This document shows positions 1 to 10,046 of a DNA stretch of 64,000 nt, piece by piece. Positions within the stretch are counted from its first letter, which is position 1, and each line of letters opens with the position of its first letter. This DNA comes from Pseudomonas gingeri (GTDB lineage: Bacteria > Pseudomonadota > Gammaproteobacteria > Pseudomonadales > Pseudomonadaceae), in the NCBI RefSeq assembly GCF_013386115.1, contig NZ_JACAOR010000002.1, positions 616,099-680,098 of the forward strand, written 5' to 3'. The translations under genes and the position numbers were made by a program. A model generated the notes under the pieces. The model was not told the origin of the DNA, ran no database searches, and saw only the letters and a program-made list of their open reading frames with translations.

Positions 1-40
1 CGCGTTTGCGGGGTTTTTCTGATCAACGTAGACCTTGGGG

Positions 41-68
41 CTTCGCGATGCCGTTCGACATCGCGAAG
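41..68. other. Perfect 10-bp inverted repeat downstream of the R-body gene
   Basis: CTTCGCGATG (41-50) and CATCGCGAAG (59-68) form a perfect stem with an 8-nt loop, 13 nt beyond the stop codon of the minus-strand RebB-family gene. No T-run follows in the minus direction, so it is not a textbook terminator. It could be an mRNA-stabilising hairpin or an intercistronic element before another reb gene outside the window. Confidence 0.5.
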
Positions 69-81
69 TGGCAAGCGTCGC

Positions 82-396
82 TCAGGACTTGAACGAATTG
101 AGCACCGTCAGCAGGCTGGTGAGATTGTCCGCCACCCCGCCTTGCGCCACCTTCTCGGTGGCCTGCGCGCTGGAGGCGGTATCCTCGCTGTAGATCTGCA
201 TCACCCCCTGGTTGGTGGCGGCCTGGGCTTCAGCGTTCTGCTGTTGCTGATCCTCGACGGCGTTTTCGAACACGATGCCGGTGGAGTGGGCCGCGGTTTG
301 ATAGAGATTGCCCAGCGCCGCGGCGGGGGCTTCGCCGACGACCTTGACGTTGCTCTGGGTCACGGCATCGGTGATTTGCTCATTGACGGTAGCCAT
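82..396 (-). CDS. RebB family R-body (killing trait) protein
   Basis: A 104-residue protein with the compact Ala/Gln/Val-rich composition of the RebB/killing-trait family. The N-terminus MATVNEQITDAVTQSNVKVV and the following helix (APAAALGNLYQTAAHSTGI) are characteristic. Family knowledge: small Reb proteins polymerise in the cytoplasm into coiled R-body ribbons that can unroll with pH and burst membranes, known from Caedibacter and found in many pseudomonads. A glutamine-rich stretch (QQQQNAEAQ) lies mid-protein. No signal peptide or membrane segment is visible. reb genes usually occur as several paralogues with a regulator. Only this one lies in the window and it is transcribed leftward, so any partners should be beyond position 1. 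Family assignment is firm; whether it forms an R-body is not shown. Confidence 0.85.
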   Translation of the reverse strand: MATVNEQITDAVTQSNVKVVGEAPAAALGNLYQTAAHSTGIVFENAVEDQQQQNAEAQAATNQGVMQIYSEDTASSAQATEKVAQGGVADNLTSLLTVLNSFKS

Positions 397-649
397 ACCT
401 TAACTTCCTTTGTCAGTACGAATACGTGCCGGGTTCGGGGGACAAGCGAAGACCAGGCGCCGGATCGGCACGCACAACCGGCGTCACCCGAGGGTGATCC
501 CGGATCCGTGGAGCGTCAATGCCTGCCGGACGGACTGCGCGGAGCGAGACGGGCCGGGGGGTACGCAAGTGAAACCCCACAAAGGGAATTTCCCGACAAA
601 ACCCGAATGGACGCCCCGAGCCGACATGGGTATGATGTCGCCCGCATAA

Positions 650-726
650 GCACCAGTAGCTCAGCTGGATAGAGTACTGCCCTCCGAAGGCAGGGGTCGT
701 GGGTTCGAATCCCGCCTGGTGCACCA
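650..726 (+). tRNA. tRNA-Arg (anticodon CCG)
   Basis: A 77-nt cloverleaf with an encoded CCA end. The acceptor stem GCACCAG pairs with CTGGTGC. The anticodon stem CTGCC/GGCAG encloses the loop CTCCGAA, giving anticodon CCG, which reads the Arg codon CGG. The T-arm has the canonical GGTTCGAATCC. The gene stands alone and is followed within 11 nt by a strong terminator. Confidence 0.95.
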
Positions 727-736
727 TCTGCAAATA

Positions 737-770
737 AAATGCCCCGAATCGTTGATCCGGGGCATTTTTG
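737..770 (+). terminator. Rho-independent terminator after tRNA-Arg
   Basis: The stem ATGCCCCG/CGGGGCAT is followed by TTTTTG on the + strand and preceded by AAAA, so it can act in both directions. It separates the tRNA from the convergent 5.2-kb toxin-like gene whose stop codon is at 819. Confidence 0.85.
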
Positions 771-818
771 TTTTTGGGTCTGGTCCATGATCAGGCACTA
801 CGAGCCACAACCATCACC

Positions 819-3800
819 CTAGACCGCCCGAGTAAAAAACACCGTGATCAACCCGGTGTCCGTCGAGCGCTGCAAGCCCGCGATGATTTTCACCAGGCGC
901 CCCTCGTTCATCGCTTCCTTGACCGGCTTGAGCACCGCGCGCTGGCCCAGGGGCCTGAACTCGAAATGCCGGTTGAACCAGTCATCCGACAATTGCCGGG
1001 GCCCCGCCTGGTAGCGGGTCAGGGGCACCGAGCGCTTGTCGGTCCATTTGAGCATGACGTAGTAGAGGTGGTTGGAGCCGGGGTGGGTACAGTACAGGTT
1101 GACCGTATTGAAGGACTGGGATTTCGGGATCTCGTTCACGACAAAGCCATGACGGCGCAGGATGCCGATGACGGCGGTCTCGCTGTTCGAGGCCAGCTCG
1201 GCAATGCGCGCCGGCCCCCGGGCATCGAACAACCGTGGATCGACGGCCTGGAGCGGTTCGAAGTCCAGGCGGGAAAACCCCACCGAGTCGGTCGCGCGAC
1301 CGATGGAAAAGTGGGTCCGCCCCAGGGCCTGGGCATCGAGCTCGCGCAACAGCACGTCCATGTGCACGCCCCGCAGGCTCCAGGCTTCCTGCGTGCGCTT
1401 GAGCGCGACCATGCGGCTCGCCGTGACCGACCTGTAGGCGACATCGCTGCGCTCGATCAGTCGGTTGATCGTCCTCTGCAGGCTGATCGGCGTCATGCCC
1501 CGCAGCGGCTGCGCCAGGGACTGTTCCATCGGCTCGCCGAACAGGGCGGCACGCACCGTCCAGGTTTGGCTGGGCGGGTCAAACGTGGCCGGTATCGGCT
1601 GCTCGTCCAGATGGCTCCACCAGTGGCTGAAATCGATTCGGGCCAGAGCGGCCGACGGACCGGGGCGCTTCAGGAAGACGATATCGGGATGAACCTGCGA
1701 ACCGTCGGGCAGCAGCTCGAAATAGCGCCCGTCCAGTTTCAGCAGGCGCCCCATGTCGGCCCCCCGTCTCGTATAGATCCCCCGGCTCGCCGACAGCTCC
1801 ACGAGCTGTTCGTTTTCCAGGAGCAATCCCCGTATCGCCCAATCCGCAGGTAACAAGGCCGGTCGACGGGTCATCCACTCCAGTTGCAGCACCGGGGCGG
1901 CGGCAGGCTGCGACGGCGCGGGCGGTGTCCAGGGTTGCCACATCGCGCGACTGGGACCCGGCTGCGGCTCGGGCACATCGGCACGCAACAGGTATTCACC
2001 CGGTTCGTGGATGTGCAGGATCAGTTCATTGTCCTGCGTGGCGGTTTTCTTCAGGCGCAGGCTGCTTTCGCCCTTGGCCTGGTAGACCTCGTAGCGCTTG
2101 CTGCCATCGGTGATGAACTGCACCCCGTTCTTCACGTAGCTGCCGGCATTGGTCGGGCCGTGCAGGGCCACGGCGTCATCCCCGGCGATGTTCGCTTCGT
2201 AGCCCGGCAGAATCGGCCGGGGCCTGGCAGAACGGTCGAGTTTTTTCAGGGCCATCGCGCCCTTGTGGGAAAGGGCCTGGCGCTGGGACAGGCTCTTCAG
2301 CGCCGCGCGCGGCCAGAGCCCCTGGCCGACCCTCGCCGGCCGGGTGGCCAGGCCGGCGGGAAAGAACGTCAGGGCAGCGTCGACCAACGTCATGTGCGCG
2401 ACCTTGAACAGTTCCAGGGCATCGCGTGGATCGCCGCTGCGATGAAACCGGCGCAAGGCCACGGCCGTCTCGTAGGCATTGACCGCGACACTGACCACGG
2501 GCACCACCGACAACACCCGGCGCCAGTAGGCCGAGCGCTCTTCGCGTTCACGCAGCTCGCGCAACTGCGCCAGTTGCCGATTGGAGTTCGAGACCGACCG
2601 GGCACGTTGCTGCGCCCGCAGGACAAAGGCATGCGCCAGGAGCAGCGACAGATCGCAACGCTCGGTTTTCACCAGCCGCAACCAGTGCCCGGGATTTTCC
2701 GCGATCTCGCGCCGTACCTCCTTTTCCAGCGCGGCGGAATCCGGCATGGGGGATTCCGGCTCGCTCGTCCACCAGCTCCTGATGACCTTGAGCAACGTGG
2801 TGGACCTGGCCGCGACAACCGGCGTGGCTGCCGCGGATTGCAGGACCAGCGCAGCTCCGTCACCCCGCAGGGAGGCCAGTCGCGGCGAATACGCCCCCTG
2901 TTCCGCCGGATAACCCTCGACCACCTCCCGGTCCCAGCCCGCCGCCAGGCGCTGCACGATATCCGCCACCCGCTGCGACGCCTGCTCGGTCTTGACCAGC
3001 GCCCGTTGCGCCGCCGCCAGATCGGCGTGTTCGGTCAGCACCTGCTCATGGGGAGCCCCCGGCAGGTAGACCAGGGTTTTCCCGGAAATCCTGTCATGGA
3101 TCGCCACCGCGTTGCCCACATGCCGCGCCCGGGCAAACGCCCGACCGGCGAAGGTAACCCGATGCAATTCGAGGTCCAGGCGCGCGGTCCGCAAGTCCAC
3201 GGCGAACTCGGCGTTCAGGGCCACCTCGAAGGCCTCGGCCGCCCAGTCGCCGAGCCCTTGTTGCCGGGCACTGAACAACTCCATCGCGGCGCGTTGCCTG
3301 ACCAGGCGGTACAACAGCGCGCGGTCGAATGCCCGGGGCTGTTCGCGCCGGGGATCCTCCACGCCGTAGAAAGCCCGCTGGATCAGGCTGTCGTACTGGC
3401 CGCCAAGGTCGAGGGCGGAAATCGTCGCGATCAGGTAATCGGGGGTCAGGCGCTGCTGCCAGGCGGGGTCCAGGAGCCGCCCGTGTTGCAGGCGCCGGCG
3501 GCTACCCATGGATTGCGGATCGAGGTTCTCCAGGGCCAGGCGCAGCAGGCTGTAGGTATGTCGCGTGTCGCTGACCACGGTCTTCGGGCCCGACTCGCCC
3601 ACTACGCGCTCGGGGTGACCGGCCCACACCCGCTCGACGCTGTCGGGAAGATCGAACAGCGGTTTGTCGATATCCAGCCCCGGATACCAGCCGTCCTGCC
3701 TGAGCCGCTCGATGAGTTTTCCCCGGGCGAAGTCATCCAGGTCCGGCAGTTGCCGTTCCAGCTTGAGCTCCAGGGCCTGCACGCTGTTCTGGTAGCGCGC

Positions 3801-6065
3801 CAGCCGCCGCGCATACTGCTGGCGCGTCGACCGGGACGCCCCGGACAACCAGGCGGGCAGGCCCTGCGCCTGCACCGCGCCGAGTTGCAGTGCGGCCAGG
3901 TTGTCTAGCGCCCGTTCCCGGGCGTCGTGGCCGGGCACCGCGAGGTTTTGCGCCAGCTCATCGGCCAGCCATTGCAGGGAGCCGGGCGCATCGGCGACTT
4001 GCGAAAAAGGACGCAGGCCGCCCTCGACCGCCCGGCAGACCCGCAGGTAAGCCTGGATCTGTTGCTGGAGCCCGTGCTGCAAGGCATCCGCGACAATGGG
4101 CAGGTAATGCACGGCCAGCCGCTCGCCGGCCGGCAGGCTGCGCACCCAGCGCCGCGCATCGCCACGCTGGTCCCGGGCAATCAGCGGCCAGAGGCTGTCA
4201 CATTCCGGACTGAGCAGGGTGATGCCCAGCCGTTGCGCCAGGCTGTCCAGGCTGATGAAGCGTTGCAGACCGCCCTGGCGTCCCGGCACGAACAGCAGCG
4301 CCGAGGTGCTCACGCGCCGATCCGCCAGGGCCTGGCGGGTACTGATGACACAGGCCCCCGTCAGCAGCCAGGGCGAGTCGTCGGGCCCCACGGCGATACC
4401 GACGATCCGTGTATCGCTGGCCACCCGCCCGGGTGGCGCTTGCGGCAGCACATCGAGGATCCGCTCCAGTTCCTTCTGATCCAGCAGTCCGAGCCGGTGT
4501 TGAATCCGTGCCTCGTACAACAGTGCCTGGCAGCGCCCCTTGAGCCATTTTTCGCCAAGATCGTTGCCCTTCCCGTCCGCCTGCCAGAACCCGGCTCGCG
4601 ACCAGTCCTGCCGGTCCCGCAGCAGCGCCTGGAGGTCGGCCGCCTGTTGTCGCCAGCGCTCGTGATCCCCCAGCAACTCGTTATAGACCGGACTGTCGCG
4701 CCCGGGGCCCGGTTCATCCAGCAGCTTTAGGAGTCCACGCTCCTGCTGGCGCAGCTTGCTCTGGCGCAGGCGCACGGGAAGGTCCATGGCCAGGCTGCCG
4801 AAGGTGATCTCGAGCATCCGGCGGTGCTCGTCGCGCAGCAGCCGTTGCGCCAGCGCCGTCCTCACCGCCGGCAGGCCGGTCAGGGCGGTGCGCGATTCCT
4901 GCATGGCTTCCACCGCCTGCAGTGGCGTCAGGCGCGCGGCATCGGCCAGGCCCTCGGGCAACATGTATGCGCTATTGAGCAGCAAGGCGGCGGCCCATTC
5001 GTTGGCCAGTTGGGTCTCCAGCCGGCTCAGGGCGCTGTGGGCGAAGGCATCGCCGGCGAGCGCCGCGCTGTCCTGGAAATGGTAAGGCAGGGCCGGTCGC
5101 GCGCCCTGGGGAAACAGGCGATGACGCTCCTGCAACGCCAGCAACTGCCAGGGTCGGTAATTGCCCGGAGCATTGAGCACTTCCGGAAGCCGGCGGTGCA
5201 TTTCAGCCGGATCGGCGAACTCGAAGAACTCCACGGGCGCACCGGGCACGAAGACCACCTGCCTGCCCCGCCGGACACTGCCGGTCCCGTGCAGGTGCAG
5301 GCTGCCGCTCAGGGCCAGCGTCGCCTGGCCTTCCGCCGGCCAGACCAGCTCCGAGACCATGAGCCGCGCCCAGCGGTCGCCGGCCAGCGTCCGTGCCTCG
5401 GGGGTCGGGGCATCCAGCAGCCCCATCAGCATATTGACCGCGCCAGCGGACAAACCGCCGAGGCCATAGGCCAACAGGACCTTGTCGTGGAACAACAGCT
5501 TGTGCAGTTCGATCAGGCGCTCCCGGCGCGACAGGTTGCTGTCATACGCCGGCTGCTCCCAGTAGCTGCGCAGGGCCGTATCGATACGGGAAGACAGCCC
5601 CAGGGACTTCAGGTGCGCCAGCACCTGCCCGGGGTCCAGTTGCAGGGCATTGTCCGGCTCGCCGACCAGGCCCAGGCGCACACCAAGGCCCGAGCCCAGG
5701 GACAGGAACGGATTGCGCAACAGCGACATGGCGACCTGTGCCAGGGTCCGCGCCAACTGCCCGTCGCCACAACGCAGTGGCGGGATGAACAGGAGCCGAT
5801 GCGGATCATGCCCGAAGGCTTCGCTCAGGAGCCGCTGGAGCACGTCGCCGATCCGTGGCGCCCGCTCGAAAAGCCGCTTGAGTCGATATTGGCTGTCGAG
5901 TCCGCGCACCAGCGCCGCCTGGAGCCGGTTGAGCAGCAGGCTGGGGCGTTTCGACAGGGCGAGACGCTCGGCGAGTTGCTTGCCGAAGTGCTCCAGCGCC
6001 GCCTCGGGGGCGGACAGGGCAGGAGCTTCAACGCCGTTGGCCGGTTCCTGTAAGACCGTGTTCAT
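819..6065 (-). CDS. Giant dermonecrotic/DUF6543-type toxin-like protein
   Basis: About 1,748 residues, starting MNTVLQEPANG. This start is preferred because AAGGGG lies 7 nt upstream of its ATG; an extension to 6119 lacks such a site. I recognise the organisation of large Pseudomonas proteins carrying dermonecrotic-toxin/DUF6543 regions. The N-terminal half is a long alpha-helical stretch. A mid-protein hydrophobic segment (VVPVVSVAVNAYETAVAL, near residue 1180) fits membrane association. It is followed by a region like the conserved SYVKNGVQFITDGSKRYEVY block of this family. The C-terminal ~150 residues (around GFVVNEIPKSQSFNTVNLYC) are more distinctive and may be the variable effector tip. 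There is no Sec signal peptide and no recognisable secretion tag. It lies 106 bp downstream of pgaD in the same direction but with its own Shine-Dalgarno site. No immunity gene is obvious. Activity and target are unknown. Confidence 0.6.
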   Translation of the reverse strand: MNTVLQEPANGVEAPALSAPEAALEHFGKQLAERLALSKRPSLLLNRLQAALVRGLDSQYRLKRLFERAPRIGDVLQRLLSEAFGHDPHRLLFIPPLRCGDGQLARTLAQVAMSLLRNPFLSLGSGLGVRLGLVGEPDNALQLDPGQVLAHLKSLGLSSRIDTALRSYWEQPAYDSNLSRRERLIELHKLLFHDKVLLAYGLGGLSAGAVNMLMGLLDAPTPEARTLAGDRWARLMVSELVWPAEGQATLALSGSLHLHGTGSVRRGRQVVFVPGAPVEFFEFADPAEMHRRLPEVLNAPGNYRPWQLLALQERHRLFPQGARPALPYHFQDSAALAGDAFAHSALSRLETQLANEWAAALLLNSAYMLPEGLADAARLTPLQAVEAMQESRTALTGLPAVRTALAQRLLRDEHRRMLEITFGSLAMDLPVRLRQSKLRQQERGLLKLLDEPGPGRDSPVYNELLGDHERWRQQAADLQALLRDRQDWSRAGFWQADGKGNDLGEKWLKGRCQALLYEARIQHRLGLLDQKELERILDVLPQAPPGRVASDTRIVGIAVGPDDSPWLLTGACVISTRQALADRRVSTSALLFVPGRQGGLQRFISLDSLAQRLGITLLSPECDSLWPLIARDQRGDARRWVRSLPAGERLAVHYLPIVADALQHGLQQQIQAYLRVCRAVEGGLRPFSQVADAPGSLQWLADELAQNLAVPGHDARERALDNLAALQLGAVQAQGLPAWLSGASRSTRQQYARRLARYQNSVQALELKLERQLPDLDDFARGKLIERLRQDGWYPGLDIDKPLFDLPDSVERVWAGHPERVVGESGPKTVVSDTRHTYSLLRLALENLDPQSMGSRRRLQHGRLLDPAWQQRLTPDYLIATISALDLGGQYDSLIQRAFYGVEDPRREQPRAFDRALLYRLVRQRAAMELFSARQQGLGDWAAEAFEVALNAEFAVDLRTARLDLELHRVTFAGRAFARARHVGNAVAIHDRISGKTLVYLPGAPHEQVLTEHADLAAAQRALVKTEQASQRVADIVQRLAAGWDREVVEGYPAEQGAYSPRLASLRGDGAALVLQSAAATPVVAARSTTLLKVIRSWWTSEPESPMPDSAALEKEVRREIAENPGHWLRLVKTERCDLSLLLAHAFVLRAQQRARSVSNSNRQLAQLRELREREERSAYWRRVLSVVPVVSVAVNAYETAVALRRFHRSGDPRDALELFKVAHMTLVDAALTFFPAGLATRPARVGQGLWPRAALKSLSQRQALSHKGAMALKKLDRSARPRPILPGYEANIAGDDAVALHGPTNAGSYVKNGVQFITDGSKRYEVYQAKGESSLRLKKTATQDNELILHIHEPGEYLLRADVPEPQPGPSRAMWQPWTPPAPSQPAAAPVLQLEWMTRRPALLPADWAIRGLLLENEQLVELSASRGIYTRRGADMGRLLKLDGRYFELLPDGSQVHPDIVFLKRPGPSAALARIDFSHWWSHLDEQPIPATFDPPSQTWTVRAALFGEPMEQSLAQPLRGMTPISLQRTINRLIERSDVAYRSVTASRMVALKRTQEAWSLRGVHMDVLLRELDAQALGRTHFSIGRATDSVGFSRLDFEPLQAVDPRLFDARGPARIAELASNSETAVIGILRRHGFVVNEIPKSQSFNTVNLYCTHPGSNHLYYVMLKWTDKRSVPLTRYQAGPRQLSDDWFNRHFEFRPLGQRAVLKPVKEAMNEGRLVKIIAGLQRSTDTGLITVFFTRAV

Positions 6066-6171
6066 GGGCATTCCCCTTTTCCATGGAAAAAGGAGAAAGC
6101 CTAGAGCCCGGCCCGGCATGCCCAGGCACTAGATAATTAACCACCAGCGGTGATCGCGGCCTGGAACGTTT

Positions 6172-6684
6172 TCACTCGGCCTTGCCATCATCGTCCGACG
6201 GCAGGCGGATCACCCGCGGATGGGCCGGCGGCGCCAGTGGCGGCGGTTGCTCCTGCGGCTCGACCCGGTACAGGTGCGTGATCACTTCGCTGACCCCACC
6301 ATGTTCGTCGTTGTGCACGATCATCGTCGCCGACTGGCGCATCCGGGCGAAGTTCTCGCCGCTCAGCTTGAAGCTGCGGCTCAAGCCCTCGTCCCCCACC
6401 ACCGGCGGAGCCAGGCGACGCTGGGCATAACCACGGCTCTTGCGCTGCTGATAACGCGCCCAGGCGATCAGCACCGCCGCGTTCAACAGGCCGATCCACA
6501 GATAGATCTGCAAGGTGTTCAGTGCTTCGAAGAACGAAATGTCGATCCGCGGCCCGGCATGCCCGTCGAGCAACGGCCACAAGCCCTGGATCAGCAGGTA
6601 CAGCAGGCCGATCCAGGCCAGCAGGGTCAGCACCGCGTCGACGATCATCATGAAAGGCCGCTGGCGGGTTCGGAGGATTTTCAT
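6172..6684 (-). CDS. pgaD: PgaD, poly-beta-1,6-GlcNAc synthase accessory subunit
   Basis: A 170-residue inner-membrane protein beginning [10 protein letters not shown]. Two hydrophobic segments ([20 protein letters not shown] and [19 protein letters not shown]) precede a charged cytoplasmic tail. This matches PgaD, which assists the PgaC glycosyltransferase; in E. coli the PgaC-PgaD complex responds to cyclic di-GMP. The ATG overlaps the pgaC stop codon (ATGA), so the two are translationally coupled. The C-terminal tail is rich in Pro, Glu and Asp. It is the last gene of the pgaABCD operon. Confidence 0.9.
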   Translation of the reverse strand: MKILRTRQRPFMMIVDAVLTLLAWIGLLYLLIQGLWPLLDGHAGPRIDISFFEALNTLQIYLWIGLLNAAVLIAWARYQQRKSRGYAQRRLAPPVVGDEGLSRSFKLSGENFARMRQSATMIVHNDEHGGVSEVITHLYRVEPQEQPPPLAPPAHPRVIRLPSDDDGKAE

Positions 6685-8033
6685 GAGCGCACCTTCTGCT
6701 CGTCGTCGACAGGCTTGATCCCCCGGTCCGGACTGACCCAGCGGGCTCGCCTGCCGCCCTGGCCGAACAACACCCGGGGAAAGCTGACCAGGGTGGTGAA
6801 GAAGCTGATGAACCAGAACACCAGCGGGTACCAGACCACCCAGAACATGACTTTCCACAGGTCCCGTTCATAGCGGCGGTCAATCAGCACGCTGACCGCG
6901 AACTGCCCCAGGCAGACCATCGCCAGCAACAGCCCGGTAAAGGATGGTGGCAGGATACGATGCACGGCGATCGGGGCCGGCATCTCGATAAACAGGCCCA
7001 TGCAATAGAAGATGATCGACAGCAGGAAGGTAAACGCCCAGCCGGTCGACAGGCAGTATTCGAACAACAGCGGCCACAGGTAACGGTGACGCCACTGCCA
7101 GATGCCGCGGATATTCTTGAACAGCACCTCCGCGCCGCCCTGGGCCCAGCGCAGCCGCTGCTTCCACAGCCCGCGCAGGGTCTCCGGCATGAGGATCCAG
7201 CACAGCGCCCGGGGCTCGTAGAAAACGCTCCAGTGATCCAGTTGCAGCTTCCAGCTGATGTCGATGTCTTCGGTGATCATGTCCGGGCTCCAGTAGCCCA
7301 CCCGGTCCAGCGCCGTGCGACGGAAGGCACAGACCACGCCGGAGACGGTGAAGATCCGCCCGAAGACCCGCTGCGTACGCTTGATCAAACCGATGATCGA
7401 GGAGAACTCGCCGACCTGGACCCGGCCGATCAGGGTCGAGCGGGTACGGATCCGCGGGTTGCCGGTGACCGCCCCCAGGCGGGCGTTATGCAGCAGCGGC
7501 GCCACCAGGTAGGCCGCCGTGTGCGGCGCCAGCAGGGCATCGCCGTCGATGCACACCAGGTACTCGCTGCGGGCCGCCACCGCGCCCATGCTCAAGGCCA
7601 CCGCCTTGCCCTGGTTCTGCGCCAGGTGGATCACCCGCAGGCGCGGGTCCTGCTGCGCCAGGTCATCGAGCAACTGCCCGGTGTTGTCGCTGGAACCGTC
7701 ATTGATGGCGATCACTTCGATATTCGGGTAGTGCTGGGCCAGCGCCGCCTCGATGGTCTCGCCGACGTTGTCACCTTCGTTGAAGCAGGGGATCAGGATC
7801 GAGATCAGCGGCTCGCCGGGCAGCGGCGGTGGCAGGGTGTCGGCTTCCCAGGGCCAGCGCCGCTCCCAGTGCAGCCAGAAGTACAAGCCGCCGGCCATCC
7901 ACAACCCCGACATGAACAACGGGTAGAAGAACACGAAGTCCATCAGGAATTGCCCGGTGACCAGGAAAATCACGCCCAGGGGAAACCCCAGGACGAGCGC
8001 CAGGACGATCAGTGCCAGGATGCGATCCATCAT
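6681..8033 (-). CDS. pgaC: PgaC, poly-beta-1,6-N-acetyl-D-glucosamine synthase
   Basis: A 450-residue family 2 processive glycosyltransferase that polymerises UDP-GlcNAc into PNAG at the inner membrane. Visible motifs in order: two N-terminal membrane segments; the GT-A start [14 protein letters not shown]; the acidic motif [16 protein letters not shown] with the catalytic aspartate; and the QRLRWAQGG (QxxRW) motif. Several C-terminal membrane segments follow, with [18 protein letters not shown] near the end. Length matches the family. It starts 3 bp after the pgaB stop, and two adjacent ATG codons are possible starts. It overlaps pgaD by 4 bp. Confidence 0.95.
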   Translation of the reverse strand: MMDRILALIVLALVLGFPLGVIFLVTGQFLMDFVFFYPLFMSGLWMAGGLYFWLHWERRWPWEADTLPPPLPGEPLISILIPCFNEGDNVGETIEAALAQHYPNIEVIAINDGSSDNTGQLLDDLAQQDPRLRVIHLAQNQGKAVALSMGAVAARSEYLVCIDGDALLAPHTAAYLVAPLLHNARLGAVTGNPRIRTRSTLIGRVQVGEFSSIIGLIKRTQRVFGRIFTVSGVVCAFRRTALDRVGYWSPDMITEDIDISWKLQLDHWSVFYEPRALCWILMPETLRGLWKQRLRWAQGGAEVLFKNIRGIWQWRHRYLWPLLFEYCLSTGWAFTFLLSIIFYCMGLFIEMPAPIAVHRILPPSFTGLLLAMVCLGQFAVSVLIDRRYERDLWKVMFWVVWYPLVFWFISFFTTLVSFPRVLFGQGGRRARWVSPDRGIKPVDDEQKVRS

Positions 8034-8036
8034 GAT

Positions 8037-10037
8037 CTAAGGATTCCACTTGTTGGAAAGTGCGGGGCGCACGGTTTTCAGGTCCGGACTGTTTTCGAGG
8101 AAATTGTCCGGGTAGTAACCGAAACTGGTCGCGCCCTTGCGCTTGATCCGTGCCATCCAGTCCGCCAGTTGCTCGCCGTCGATGTCCGTCGCCGGTTTCT
8201 GCCGCCAGTCGCGGGCCTGCAACTCGAACACGGTGCGATCCAGGGCGCCCGGGCGTTGCCCGATCCGCTCGACCAGCTTTTCCAGCCAGTCGCCCGAATG
8301 GCTCTCGCTCTGGCCTTCCATCAACGGCATGGCCATCGGCGCGGTCCAGTCGTAACTGGTGAGGAAGTCATCGAGGTTCTGGGCGAACCAGGTCTCGCTC
8401 TGCGGGTCGATCACCGGCTCGGCGAACAGATTGCGCGCGGTCTGCACCTGCGGCCCGCGGATGGCACGGACCCTGGCGGTCAGTTCGTGGGTGAAATCGA
8501 TCAGGTAACGGCTCTTGAAACGGGTCCAGCGCTGGAGTGTCGCCGGGTCGCCACGCAAAACCTCGACGCTACCCGGCAGGCCGTTGGCCGCATAGGCGCG
8601 CAGCGCCTGGGGGCTGGCGTCCTCGAAATCGGAGAGCACGGCGTCGTCGTGATAGAGGACGCCATCGACCGAGGTCAGCCGCGCCAGGTCCTCGTAGATC
8701 TCGCCGATCAGGCGGCGCACCTCGGGGTCGAAGGGCGACAGGCGCCGGTACTGCTCGGGATCCGGGGCCACGTGGCCGGTCGCCGGGTCCCAGCGGGTCA
8801 CCCGGGGCAGCCTGGAATCCAGTGCGAAGCTGAGCACCGGCATCCAGGCGAACACCTCGACATGGGCGCGGGTACGCAGCTGCCAGGCGACACGGTCGAA
8901 GATATCCGCGCGGACCGGCAGGTGCCGGTTGGGAAAATACAGCTCGCGTGCCAGGCCATCGCCCTCGGGGTCGGCGAAGGCTTGCAGAAAGACGGTATTG
9001 GCGCCGATGTCGGAAATGCGCTGGACCAGCTTGTCGAGGTTGATTTCCTGACGGACCGGATCCGCGTCATAGACGTTATCCAGGTCGACATGCACCACGC
9101 GCTTGGGCGAGCGCGTCTGCACCGCGACGAGGCTGCTGGCGTAGTGCTCGCCATCGGGATCCGAGGCCACCAGGAACCGCGGACTGCTCATCAGCCTGTC
9201 GACGCTGTCGAGCCCGTCATCCAGGGTCAGCGCCATCTTGTAGCCCTGGCCGTCGATCACCTTCAGCGCCGTACCGTCGGCGACACCGTAGGGCCAGACC
9301 CAGACCCGTGGGGCGTAGCCGGTGACCGCACGGATCTTGTTCGAAATCGCCACCACGTCAGCGCGCATGCGGGCCTGGAAGTCGGCTTCGCTTTCATACC
9401 GGCCGGTGCTGGCATCGTAGCGCCGCGTGGCCGCCGCCGGTTGCTGGTTGCCTTGCGGGTTGGCGACGATGCCCAGGTGGCTGGCGTCCGTATGGGCGGC
9501 GATCTCGACCAGCCCCGAGGCGGAAATCTCCTTGATCTGGGCCCAGGTCAGGAACTGCGAACGCGGACGCAGCTCGCCGGCGAAGTTCACCGGCTGACCC
9601 GCCGGCGTGTCGATCCAGGTCCCAACCGGTGCCAGCAACGCCGGCCAGCGGTAGCTGCGCAGGACCGGCATTACGCGGGTGTAGAAACTCGCGTAGCCGT
9701 CGTCGAAGCTCAACAGCACCGCCTTGGCGGGCAGCTCCGGTCCGCCGCCGCGCGCCGCGAGGATCTGGTCGACGCTGACCGGCCGATAGCCGTTTTCCCG
9801 CAACCACGCCAATTGTTCGAGCAGTCGCTCGGTGCGCACGGCCACCACCGCCTGATCCGGGTCACGGTCCTCGACATCGTGATAAGCGATGCCCAGCACA
9901 TGGTTCTTCGGCCAGGGTGCCTCATTGGCCGGCAGCGGGCGCTGCGCCGGCGCGGTGAAGGTCGCGGGAGTCTGGGCGCAGGCGCCGAGCAGCAACGCTC
10001 CCAGGAGAAGCAGGCAACGCATGATCAAAGGCATCAT
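8037..10037 (-). CDS. pgaB: PgaB, PNAG N-deacetylase lipoprotein
   Basis: A 666-residue outer-membrane lipoprotein with a signal peptide ending in the lipobox LLGAC (Cys at about residue 20). The N-terminal carbohydrate esterase 4 domain carries SFDDGYASFY (metal-binding Asp pair) and the AAHTDASHLG histidine motif. The C-terminal half is the glycoside-hydrolase-like PNAG-binding domain (VLYHDDAVLSDFEDASPQAL). PgaB partly deacetylates PNAG in the periplasm, which is needed for export through PgaA. It begins 9 bp after pgaA and ends 3 bp before pgaC. Confidence 0.94.
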   Translation of the reverse strand: MMPLIMRCLLLLGALLLGACAQTPATFTAPAQRPLPANEAPWPKNHVLGIAYHDVEDRDPDQAVVAVRTERLLEQLAWLRENGYRPVSVDQILAARGGGPELPAKAVLLSFDDGYASFYTRVMPVLRSYRWPALLAPVGTWIDTPAGQPVNFAGELRPRSQFLTWAQIKEISASGLVEIAAHTDASHLGIVANPQGNQQPAAATRRYDASTGRYESEADFQARMRADVVAISNKIRAVTGYAPRVWVWPYGVADGTALKVIDGQGYKMALTLDDGLDSVDRLMSSPRFLVASDPDGEHYASSLVAVQTRSPKRVVHVDLDNVYDADPVRQEINLDKLVQRISDIGANTVFLQAFADPEGDGLARELYFPNRHLPVRADIFDRVAWQLRTRAHVEVFAWMPVLSFALDSRLPRVTRWDPATGHVAPDPEQYRRLSPFDPEVRRLIGEIYEDLARLTSVDGVLYHDDAVLSDFEDASPQALRAYAANGLPGSVEVLRGDPATLQRWTRFKSRYLIDFTHELTARVRAIRGPQVQTARNLFAEPVIDPQSETWFAQNLDDFLTSYDWTAPMAMPLMEGQSESHSGDWLEKLVERIGQRPGALDRTVFELQARDWRQKPATDIDGEQLADWMARIKRKGATSFGYYPDNFLENSPDLKTVRPALSNKWNP

Positions 10038-10046
10038 CCATCTCTT

